This document shows, piece by piece, positions 24,501 to 33,089 of a stretch of DNA of 64,000 nucleotides; the first letter of the stretch is position 1; every line of letters starts with the position of its first letter. Source of the stretch: Bemisia tabaci (Eukaryota > Arthropoda > Insecta > Hemiptera > Aleyrodidae). Location of the stretch: assembly GCF_918797505.1 (NCBI RefSeq), contig NC_092795.1, forward strand, positions 35,389,131-35,453,130. The letters are read 5' to 3'. Made by a program: the position numbers and the translations under genes. The notes beneath the pieces are model-generated. The model had not been told where the DNA came from. It ran no database searches and worked only from the letters and a program-made list of their open reading frames with translations.

Positions 24501-24831
24501 TTTGTTTCCAGTGGTACCGAGGCTTGTTACGTTAGGTCTTTTGACAGTGAAACCTTTTACAAGTACCGGGGAGTCAGCCCGATGACTCAACCCCCAACCT
24601 GGAGGACCAGGGTTTGATTTTGGAGTTGCCTCTCCTAGACAGGTTGCTTTCACTTCAGCTCAGAGCCCTGTCTGCCCTTCTAGCAAGTGGTTCATACGCC
24701 CAGAGGCCGGTGACCATCTCCACTATCCCCTTTAAGGCAGGGGCTACCAGCTGGGGTCCGCAGGATTGCTATACCTGTGACAACAGTCCCCCATACGGTA
24801 CTAGTAATATTATCATTTAGAAAAAGGTATA
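21589..24831 (-). mobile_element. RTE-type non-LTR retrotransposon (LINE), apparently full length
   Basis: An approximately 3.2 kb element in the minus orientation, the same strand as the host gene, inside its 8 kb intron. It carries one uninterrupted endonuclease/reverse-transcriptase ORF. The 3' end (low coordinates) terminates in a short ATGT microsatellite tail instead of poly-A, as RTE-clade LINEs often do. The octamer TACATACG occurs on both flanks (ending 21588 and starting 24832) and may be the target-site duplication, although it overlaps the microsatellite. About 180 bases of 5' leader precede the ORF. The element lies within the second copy of the large inverted-repeat element, so it is the younger insertion. 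Boundaries are good to about 20 bases. Confidence 0.85.
21597..24653 (-). CDS. RTE LINE polyprotein: APE endonuclease plus reverse transcriptase
   Basis: This 1018-codon ORF has no stop or frameshift. Residues 64-300 are an apurinic-type endonuclease: WNVQG (68-72), LTETK (94-98), GDLNS (202-206) and SDHH (295-298). Residues about 530-800 are the reverse transcriptase: KAPGPGGIP (534-542), FVDLQKAYD (662-670), LKQGCCLSPTLF (721-732) and the catalytic FADD (765-768). The C-terminus has WYGHVNRM and a basic segment typical of insect RTE elements. It nicks target DNA and copies the element RNA there. The ORF opens with GTG, a TGA lies two codons upstream, and the first in-frame ATG is residue 131, inside the endonuclease. 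Initiation is therefore non-AUG, or the start codon was lost. Length is normal for RTE proteins. Confidence 0.9.
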   Translation of the reverse strand: MKATCLGEATPKSNPGPPGWGLSHRADSPVLVKGFTVKRPNVTSLGTTGNKRTRRQKLRKRTLIFGTWNVQGISNKLPEVISEIQKLEVDVAVLTETKKKGHGSENYGDYDLFYSGVAKDQRAQQGVAILMRKSLRKFVGTWEAVNQRLIRMNLNLYGHKITLLGVYGVNDDATVACKDQFFEDLNDEILNVGAGREVILMGDLNSRTGRRVNCKVVGPFGEDAVNDNGDRLISICSQTEMRILNGFFQHKDIHKYTWVQPTRGLKSIIDYVIVKHSTKLKLQQVRVCRGLSCGSDHHFLRADIAFPVKGTKDVEPVPEQQQGQGMQEREVRYNIESLQHPSVKALYRKRLDEKLGDGLSGTTEEQYHFIKDCIHSAAKEALGICKTSNKKQHPYWWDEEIEDEINLKRQKHLIFLSSKKAEDKVAYRKAQSKVRSLITRKKNEAWESNCSRINTYLGGRKSAESWKLIKGLRRDMKRDIVSPISLKKLEDHFKDLLTERRPEFRDSSTDNGRMNNLEIHTCDIIKAVKELINDKAPGPGGIPVELVKYGTAKLFECLRKLMQQCIRGDEVPREWKESWIKAIYKKKGRKDDCNNYRGLSVTGTISKVYGKILKAKIEDEWQDHEAEEQAGFRAGRSTIDHLFVIVQVIEKKMAVAQELHLIFVDLQKAYDSVPLVKLWEALEKSNFNGGLIDAVKRFYKGSFTKIKYHGGLSAGFYVTKGLKQGCCLSPTLFKIYLECVLKEWKKKCSGMGVPLGDLETLFTLCFADDQVVVAQDQDDAEYMMRKLVEEYRKWGLEVSISKSEKMTFGGDQQSIELEDGQQIKGCEHFKYLGVRLTQDGRTDQAIRERNTLARKAIAMLNGILWDQRISKDNKRRIYNAVVKSILTYGCEVWQLKKRTQDMLRATEMDFWRRSAGISRRDRVRNDRVRQIMEVENDIVFDVMTKQLVWYGHVNRMTEERLPKKMLDWVPPGRRRRGRPVRGWRQGVLSEMRECQLPDNLWEDRALWRLGVAKRQRAL

Positions 24832-25021
24832 TACATACGGTATATTTTAAATCGACCAACACCTTCTTCTCTCTCAATTTTCTAATTTGATATTTGTCAA
24901 TATAATTTTACATACGGACTGAAATATAACCTTTGGACTGAGTCACTGTTTCTTATTTTACGCGTGGACGTAAATTACTGGACTAAAGAGGTGCCCGGAC
25001 AAAAAATCGTTGACGGAATGC

Positions 25022-28000
25022 CTCTGTTAGATACACATGCCTTTGACTGTCATATGATTCGTCAAATTATTTTCTACCTTCTCAATTGTTTTGTTTGTTC
25101 ATGTTTCATGTCTTTTTTCACTGTAATTCCTCCTATTTTAGGTCAAATATGTATAAGAATTACTAATGGTCACTTACTAAATGCTGCGGTACTCTTGGAA
25201 GTTTCGTGGTCATAGGAGATGACGTCACCAGTCCGTTAATCTCTAGGGGACTTCTGTTGTATTCGGATGAATACTCCGAACCATCGAATACCTGCAAAAA
25301 AAAAACAAGCTGTGAACTCCAACACAATGTGTTGATAAGGCGCGTCATTAACTCGCACATATCAACCCCTTTAGTTTTCATTTACAGAGATTTCAAAAAA
25401 GGCAAGCAGCACAACAAGAGAATTCACGATCCAACACTGCAAGGTCAACGACGCACCTTCACGAGACCGTGTATTGTGAATCTAGAAAGCTATTCGAACA
25501 AATTTAAGTTTTTTGATCTGCCTCAAGCAAAATCTTATCAGATTCTTGAAGAAAAGTGCTACGAAAAAATTTAAGCGAAGAAAGGAAAAATTCTGTCGAA
25601 CTCCTAGAAGATAAAGTCGATTTAAAGGTATTTTGGGGCTAAAATACCCAAATTACCGGTATTATAAATACCGTTATATTATTGAAAAGAAATTGACTCG
25701 ATATAAATGCAATTGTATTAAATATGTCTTGATTTTGTTATTTTAAACGTCTTTTCATGCAAAGAAGCTCAACCATGTCCATGCTTTATTCATTCATGAA
25801 TTGAAAGTAAGCAATCCACATCCCGAAAATCTACCGATTTGCCGTAAAAAATCGCAGAAACTTGATATACCAGGTCGATGTACCCACTCTTTGAATTTAC
25901 CAATCAATTTAGTGAGTGCACGTATGTGAAAGTCAAAATGCTATAGTCATTTTGGGTACATTCATTTTTCATGAAACAATTGTAAGTAATTTCAATCCCG
26001 AAAAACCATAAATTTTCCGTATAAAATCGAAAAAATCAAAATATGTCGACTCCCTGACGTGAAAATTAAATTCTACGTGTGGAAATACTTATGTATCGAT
26101 ATATGCTGAACAGAATGCCCGCCTCTCCTCGTAATTTACAAACCGTTCCTATACTCATCTCAACATTTTTCTCAGAGCTTTGTGTTATTATCAGCTTCCA
26201 TTTAGACCTCGGTTTGATGGCCGAATCGGCTGCCCAAAAAGCAAGCCATTTTTGAAGGGCTCTATGAGAAATTCGTGATATTATGAGCTCTCAGGAAATC
26301 ACCCAATGGGTAAAATTGCTGGTATAAATTTTCGAGTGCTTAAAATAATCGTATTCAAGAAACTAAGGCATTGGACTATGGAGTCAATTTCGTTTTAATA
26401 ATATAACGGGATTTACTTGTCTTCAGGTCAAAACTCATACAAGAAAGCCCCTTGCAAGAGGCTAATTTTTTGTAATTTCACTCAATTTTTTCTCCTTTTT
26501 ATAATTGAATTGCTTGTCACATTCTGAGGTCAATCATATTAAATTGTAATTTATACATTTCTTTTTTCCCCCTTCATTTTATTTTTTGTTTGGAGAAGTT
26601 TTGTTGATTTCTTCGGATTTCGAATACTGTAACTTCTCTTCTATTTGGCCGATTTTTATGAATGAGACCTCTTTTAATTCGTGTTTTATCGGAGAGTAAG
26701 GAAAAAATTGCTAAAAACTCGCGAAACAATTTTTTTTGAAAATTGGACGAATCCTAGCGTGACGGTGAAATGGTTAATGAAGCGTAAGTAATTGGGCGTA
26801 AGATTTTGAGAAAAGAATCACGTCGGGGTCACCACTTTGTTGAGCTCAGAAAAAAGGTCAACAATATTATAGATAAATCAACACATTTTTATTAATAATA
26901 CCTTTTTAAGGATAAATTATGACTGGAAGAATCATACAAGCAGGACTTCTTTTTTCATATATGTTAGGTTAAGATGAAGAGAAAAAGTGGTCGCCACGGA
27001 GACCATTTAGCATAGCATATGCTTCAACAGGTACCAACTTTTGAAAAGTATAACCGAGGTTACAGATCTGTCAAAGCAACGTTTTGAACAAAACGGAGGA
27101 GTTAAATTCTCATTCCGAGAGTGCCGACCTGCTCAGCCATCCTCGAATCAGTTCGCTTGATTCTGCTTATATATGCATATTTTAAATCAGCGCGTCGCAT
27201 TCTTAAGCTTTTTTAAAAAAAACCAAGTAACGTAGACTCTTGGTATTCACTGCACATAAACTAGCGACCCCCAGAATGAGAAACAACTTTAAATCATAAT
27301 TATTGATGGACAAATAAACTTTTTACACGCTTTGGAAAATCTCAGAAGTTCGCGGTAGTCACTTTTCGGTAAGGAACTAAGGGACTCGGTTATTGTATCG
27401 AGCAGGGTTCGAAACGATCGCAAAGGCGGTATACTACGTATACGCGCCAAAAATAATAAGAGAATGGAAATATTTCCGAAATGGAAGTAATATTTTGTAA
27501 CCAATAGCGAAATATTTTTAGGAATGTTTTCTATCAAGGAGCAGGGTCTTTACCGTGACTCAGATTTGTAATAATCACCTGTCAGCCTTTGAATTGACTC
27601 GAGATATCTGTAGGACCCATTAACAAAGTATAGGTACTATCCAAGTGTACAAATTTCCATTTAGGAAACAGCTCGTCCTTTCAGGACCAAAATTGGACAC
27701 CAATTTGCTCAATAATCATACCAGCCTCAACTGCACGGCAATAGGAATGATCGAAACCTTACACTCTTCACTACATTTGGTGTCAATTTAAGGGCATTAA
27801 TGTGCATAGGCCCTCTTTCTTCTTTTCATTTAAATTAACTTTCTAACCAATAATTCTGTATTTCACCCTTTTCTTTCCTTTTCATCCGTTCATCTAGTAA
27901 TCTACAATCGTCAAAAGTGCTTTTGGAATTTTAAGTAGTCTTAAGAGGTATAGTAAATTGTAAAATGACCCACTTTGGTCTGCACAATGCATTGTATATT

Positions 28001-28204
28001 ACGCTAATTGTAATGTACTGAAGAAAGAATAAAGAAAAAAAATTAAGGGTAAAATGTGTCACCTTTTCCACGTCGATTTCGAAAGTTAGCTCTGCCATGA
28101 AACCAGCCAACTTACAACATTACTTAATTTCGATTAAGGCGGAATTTTTTTAAAGTCTGAAAGGAGAAGGAAGAAAAAATGCTTCGCGAGAGGAACCAAC
28201 TTAC
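25022..28204. other. Remainder of the 8 kb intron, no gene seen
   Basis: AT-rich sequence with no supported exon, RNA gene or palindromic element of note. Short ORFs (25206-25574, 27289-27537) lack motifs and codon bias. Confidence 0.6.
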
Positions 28205-29842
28205 CTTCTTTTTATTGTATCCTAGTATAAGCCTGGCAACGACAACAGCTCCCAGAATCAGCGGTACCATGGCAATGAACGCGAGCACATACGTGAAAGT
28301 GCCGAGGCCATCAGGATATATGGGTCCGGCCTCCTCCAGGGGCTGAAGAACGGTGGTGTTCTTCGTGTTCACCACAGCAGGGAACGGGTATTTCGTCGTC
28401 GTTAACTGTGGCGGGTCCGTAGTCTGCTCCCGGAAGAAGTACTGCGGTGGGGTCACATTATCCGGCGTAGCGTGGATCTCATACACGACGGACGTGAAAT
28501 TATCCTCACTTTCAATCGCTTCAGTCACCTCTGGCTGAGGCGAAGGTGTCGTCTTTGGCGTATCTCTTTGGTGTGATGCGGTGAGCATTGGATCGACGGA
28601 AGTCCGCAGCAAGGAACTATCAAGGTAGCTGCGTTGCGTCTGCTCGCCGCTAGGGGTCTCTGCCGTGCGCGCCGAGGCCGGTTTCCCCGTGACCACGGTT
28701 GTGGAGGTGCGACCGAAGCTCCTTTCGGTGGCCCCTGGACTTCGCGAGGCGGCACGAGTGGTGGTGTCGCGTCTTGGGGTCGAGGAGGTCAGCGACGTCA
28801 CCCTGGTGGAGATCTCCGACCCGGAGGTCACCTCTGCCGCGTGAGGCGGCTCGCTAGAATTCGTCGTAGACGGTTCTACCTCGTAATGGTAAAGCTTGTC
28901 GTCCGACTTGGACTTATTACTAATGTTCACAATCTCGTACACGCTGGAAACTTTCGGAGGCTCGTTATCGTCGGAGTACTTGTGATTAGACGCCTGGACG
29001 TCCGTGCTGGTTTCATTATCGACGACGGGCTCCATGCTGAGGCACTGCTTGTACTCGTCGGTGTGTTGGAACGTTCGTCGCTTCAGGATTTTGGCGCAGT
29101 CGATTCTCGCGGCTGCGAGCACCGGCGACGGTGCCGCAGCCTTGCGGAAGAGACCGGCGATACTGGAACCTCGCGAGCGCACGCGCAGTTTCGGCGCTGA
29201 ATTCCGCTCGACGGCCTTCCGGTCCAGCGTGACGTCCATCTCGTCGTGGAGGTCGTCCTCCGTCCGAGCGGTCGTCGAGGAGGGCCGCCTCGCCCTCTCT
29301 GGAGAGATCTCCAAGGAGTTCACTCCACTAGGAGGCGCCAACTTGCGGCCGAAATCTAGGAACGGCATGATGGCTTCTTGCGGGACCTCCTGGTCGATCG
29401 GCCGGAAGTGGTTGTAAAGTGAGTAGGACATGGTTTGTGGGAAGACTTCCGTGGAGACGGACGTGGGGATCGTGCTGGAGATGCGGCGTTTCTTGCTGCG
29501 GCCCTCCCAGCCGGGCGAGGATTCGGTGGTGTGGAACAGGGGGACGATGGAGCCTCGGTGGCGTGCGGGTGTGACCTCGGTGGTGTTGCGCTCTCGGGTC
29601 GACAGAAGGCGCTCCTTCCGTTTAGGGGTTGGTTCCGCGAGTTTGTCCCGCGAGGTGGGCGGGTCCGGGGCTCGACGGGCGGTGGGCACCTCGCCGGAAC
29701 AAAGCTCGAGCCCTTCGCAGCCGAGCGTCTCCGTGTCGTCCAACTTCTCGCTGGAGACCGCCTCCTTCGTCTCCGTGGAGGCGGATTCCCGGGACTTGAC
29801 GACAACGTTCTTTGACTCCGTTTGTTCTTCGCGGCTCTCGAT
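28205..29842 (-). CDS. Cad96Ca: Large ectodomain plus transmembrane exon (546 codons)
   Basis: This single open exon of 1638 bases starts at a TTTGCAG acceptor (first residues IESREEQ) and ends at AAG|GTAAGT. About residues 1-510 are low-complexity and rich in Ser, Thr, Pro, Arg and Glu. Several Asn sequons are visible (NTT, NET, NIS, NSS, NFT, NVT), which suggests a glycosylated, mucin-like extracellular stalk. Residues about 517-541 are one hydrophobic helix (FTYVLAFIAMVPLILGAVVV), followed by a basic stop-transfer NKKK at the exon end. Only a few Cys are present and no cadherin, immunoglobulin or fibronectin fold is recognisable. In Drosophila Cad96Ca a cadherin repeat precedes a similar region, so such a domain, if present, must be encoded further upstream. 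The long plus-strand ORFs over this exon are shadows caused by its GC-rich codon bias. Confidence 0.8.
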
Positions 29843-30115
29843 CTGCAAACGGAAGAAAAATATGCATCCAGATTTTCCAGAAAGCTGCTTATTTTTAGTG
29901 ATATATAATTCAACCTTCTGACCTATACCTTTTACTAATTTTTGTCATAAGATGCAAACAGTTGGCTGATTATTGAAATCGATGGACGAAGCTATAGAGG
30001 CAGGGATGGCATAGAGCAAATTCAGCGATCCCACTGGTGCAAGAGGGTGGTTGCGATGGACAAAGAAGCAGGTAAGTAATAGACTAAGTACCGGCAACCG
30101 ACAAAAGACCATACA

Positions 30116-30225
30116 GTTAGTCCATCATTTCCCCCCTTCGTCTATAAGAACCGCCTGTTTCAAGCAATTGGAGCGATCCATACACCCTATGCCTTCTTTG
30201 TCTATAGCTTTGTCTATCAATTTCA
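30116..30225. repeat. GTTAGTCCATCATTT dispersed repeat, copy 2
   Basis: Matches 12527-12636 in order (GTTAGTCCATCATTTCCCCC ... TTTGTCTATCAATTTCAA). It lies in the 0.8 kb intron between the two ectodomain exons. Confidence 0.65.
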
Positions 30226-30386
30226 ATTATCAGCTCTCTGGACGATTTAAACAAGAGATGTCTTTCTACATTGGGAGTTTTTAAGACTGGTAAGGTTCTT
30301 TCTGGCCCTAAGTATAAACCAATGTTAACGAATCTTGACTTAACGAGGTATGAAAACCTTTAAAATAGAGTTCCTGTGACAGATTT

Positions 30387-30500
30387 GTCGTTCCTCTGAC
30401 GTAAGGGCGTATCTGAATTACACGTGAACGCTGGCGAGTTACATTCAAATCCATGCTTTTGGGGCTTAAGTCGGAAATCGAGATAACGACCTCACTTCAG
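30387..30500. repeat. Short foldback element (CTGACGTAAGGGCGTATC end), decayed
   Basis: The left end TCGTTCCTCTGACGTAAGGG plus CGTATCT matches 39893 onward. The right end is only partly complementary. Confidence 0.5.
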
Positions 30501-30648
30501 AGGTATGAACTTTAATAGATCCGTGACAGTTATTGCACAAGCCAACTTTTCACACTTTCTGTAGGTGCCTCGAAGATAACCTGAGTTGGAAAGGGGCACT
30601 CCAATCTTTCTAAGAATATCTTCAAATCTAATTTGAATAACTGCTCAC

Positions 30649-30970
30649 CTCAGTCCAGGAGCGGAAGTTTTTGCCGATTTTGTTCTGCTTCTCTTTGGAG
30701 TGGTAGAGAGCGCTGGCGTTTGAGTTGAGGTAGATCATCTCCGGGGGCGCCTCGTCGTCTAGCGGCGGTAGCGGCGGGCCGTGGCCGTTCTGGTGGGCGG
30801 CGGCCGTTTTCTTGAGGCGCCCACCGACGCCCGCTCCGGCGCCCACCCGCGCTCGTTCTGCCTCCGCCACCGGACGCCCAGCTTCCCTCTGTAGTTGGTC
30901 GGCACTCGCTTGATCGACCGGTGCCGCGTCATCCGGTCGTACATCGGCTCCAGGCTCATCGACTCGCCCT
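30649..30970 (-). CDS. Cad96Ca: Upstream ectodomain exon, with apparent internal frame switch
   Basis: The exon is bounded by acceptor TTTGTTTCAG and donor GAG|GTGAGC. The 3' end leaves a complete codon and so joins the phase-0 acceptor of the next exon. Read from the 3' end, the open frame gives a Pro-rich stretch, then PPEMIYLNSNASALYHSKEK and a run ending NFRSWTE. It stays open to the 5' border, but the 5' half of that frame is monotonous in Ala, Gly, Arg and Asp. A second frame (about 30970-30850) reads EGESMSLEPMYDRMTRHRS with strongly GC-biased third positions, as expected of true coding sequence, and stops at 30759. The natural protein may therefore start in one frame and end in the other, which suggests an indel in the assembly or in the allele. 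One NAS glycosylation sequon is visible. It was assigned to this gene from splice phase and proximity, and no domain was recognised. Confidence 0.5.
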
Positions 30971-31464
30971 CTGAAACAAATTCAAAATGAGGAAAATTAG
31001 AATAATTTTGCGGCCTTGAAATCAAAGTTTCTGGGAAAAGTCAAGTGCCGGGAATGGGAAAATTCCCGGAAAAAAGCTTGGTGGTTCTAGAGTTGGCGAG
31101 AGTATAGACGGATGTGAAACTCCGAAAATCCATCAGGCCTTTACCGATGCCTCCGCGAATAAAGTTAGGGCCCAGAAATGCAGCCAACCTATGAATTTCA
31201 ATTATCCAGAGAGATTTACTAATACAGTTATTAGGAACTGTAGTTTATAAAGCACGTATTTGACTTAGTTTTTGCGTAAATGCACTAATTTTTGCGGAAG
31301 AACGCTCATTTATGTACATTCTTAGCCATCTTGGTTCGAATTGGAATCTGCAGACTGGCAGTGAAATTTTGTGCGTCAGAAGTTGGTTAGAAGGGTGGCT
31401 GCACTTTTGGGCCCTAAGCCCTCCATGAAGCGATCTTTCCATGCTCTCACTATATAGGTACTCT

Positions 31465-31600
31465 AGGTAGTTCTACCGTGATAGCGAAGAGAGCAGTGAG
31501 TGAATGCTGGGATGAACCTCGAGACACATAAAAACATGTGCTAACCATGGCTCATACAGAAATTCACTGCTCTCTTTGCTATCAAGGCAGAGTTCCTGGT
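31465..31600. mobile_element. Small palindromic MITE
   Basis: GTGATAGCGAAGAGAGCAGTG is mirrored by CACTGCTCTCTTTGCTATC, with further pairing of GTAGTTCTACC-like flanks. No other copy was seen in the window. Confidence 0.65.
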
Positions 31601-32183
31601 GACTTTTCAAAGTGGTAGTGATTACCGTGAGGGTGTGCCTGCCTGTGCGTGTGCATATGTAGGGGTTTGCTGGTCAAAGTTTCGGGGAAGAAAAATGTTC
31701 GCCGAGAATTCCGAGAGCTTTCCCGGGAGAGCAAATTTTCTCCTGAATATATTGCCGGGCCACAAAAACTGTCAAGGAACTGCCTTTCTGAACATGCGTT
31801 TACTGGAAATCAGGAAGTGGCTGTTAGCACGAATGAACTTTCATTTAAGTCCACTGCATGTGATGGATAAAAAGCGGATACGTTTTACGATTAGTGATCG
31901 ACGTAGCTTTAAATTAACCTCCAATGAACCCTGCCCTGCCACGCCGAGAAAGAGCGCGAGGCACCGGCACCACATCCGAACGGAGCTCGGATCAATTCCG
32001 GGAGACGAAGTAAAAAATATGCTCATAAGTCACGGCATGCAATTGCGCGGTTGAAGTGCGGTTTCTACTTCCTGTTATTTCGTGTTAAGGTCGATTAATG
32101 CTTTAAACGCAAAAAAAAATATAGATAAAACTAAAATGAATAAATTTAAAAAAGAAAGGCTTAAGGTTTCTAAGAATGAAATA

Positions 32184-32408
32184 CACTGGAAAAAAATCGC
32201 TTGGATCTAGAGTCCAGACTCTTGAAAACAATGACAAGAAAAAATATTCTTGATTCAATCGGATTTTTGCTTGAATCAAAACGAAATCCGCTTAAATTCA
32301 GAGGCTTGGTTCTTATTTAAGCTAAAATCCAAGTGAATCAAAAGTATTTTTTCTTGTCAATGTTTTTAAGAGTCTGGACTCTAGATCCAAGCTACTTTTT
32401 TTCCAGTG
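32184..32408. mobile_element. CACTGG MITE family, copy 1
   Basis: Palindromic element with CACTGGAAAAAA ends, GGATCTAGAGTCCAGACTC inside both arms, and AATCAAAAGTATTTTTTCTT. TA flanks both sides. The family has seven copies in this window, all right of 32 kb. Confidence 0.9.
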
Positions 32409-32476
32409 TATTTGTGTGTATATAAAATGTGACCGTTGTAATTCTATATTTTTGGTTTTAATGGGTCAGTTGCGCT

Positions 32477-33089
32477 GGTCACAGAATCGTGTTTTGGTGC
32501 TTGATTCCTGTTGATCGACTAAAAATTATAAGATCCATCCAAACAGCATCTTTCTACGTTCAATACTAACGGAGATATCGCCCTTTGAAAAGTCGGGTTT
32601 TTGACGTCATTCACATTGGTAATGATACCCTCGGTTTCTTCAACCTTGCTTTCATCCGAGTTTTACGCTAAGTAACTGCTGCAAATGTGCGTCACGCTAA
32701 CTTATGAAAGCAAGGTGGAAGGAACCAGGGGTGTCACTACCACTGTGGATGACGTCAAAAACCTGACTTTTCAAACGCGATATCTCGGTTAATATTGGAC
32801 GTAAAAAGTTGTAGTTTGGACAGAACTCATTATTTTCAGCTAATTTACAAGAATCAGGCATCCATCACGATACTGTGATACGAGGTGCAAAAATGTGCGT
32901 CACACTAACTGATGAAAGCAAGGTGGAAGAAACCAAGGGTGTCACTACCGCTGTGGATGCCGTCAAAAACCTGACTTTTCAAAGAGCGATATCTCGGTTA
33001 ATATTGGACGTAAAAAGTTGTAGTTTTAACAGAACTCATTATTGTCAGCTAATTTACAAGAATCAGGCATCAAAACACGATACTGTGAT
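32477..33089. repeat. Foldback with tandemly duplicated right arm
   Basis: The left arm (32477 to about 32680) is the reverse complement of a unit present twice in tandem on the right: 32693-32890 and 32891-33089 (period 198). Landmarks in both units are AAATGTGCGTCAC, GAAAGCAAGGTGGAAG, GATATCTCGGTTAATATTGG and CACGATACTGTGAT. The ORF at 32875-33267 crosses it and has no motif. Confidence 0.85.

Larger units (their letters stand above)
20446..25021. mobile_element. Inverted-repeat element copy 2, split by the LINE
   Basis: The left part (20446 to about 21588) parallels 1557 to about 2760 of copy 1 over its length. The matching right terminus, GGACAAAAAATCGTTGACGG at about 24997-25021, appears only after the LINE. 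Removing 21589-24831 gives an element of about 1.3 kb like copy 1. This nesting shows the order of events: inverted-repeat element first, LINE second. No transposase is encoded. Confidence 0.75.

Noticed and set aside
24692..24877. 61-codon ORF upstream of the LINE ORF as an RTE ORF1
   Set aside because: About half lies outside the LINE boundary in flanking DNA, and it has no nucleic-acid-binding motif.
28353..29921. Several plus- and minus-strand ORFs of 60-188 codons overlapping the ectodomain exon
   Set aside because: They are shadows of a GC3-biased 546-codon minus-strand exon that has splice sites and a transmembrane helix.
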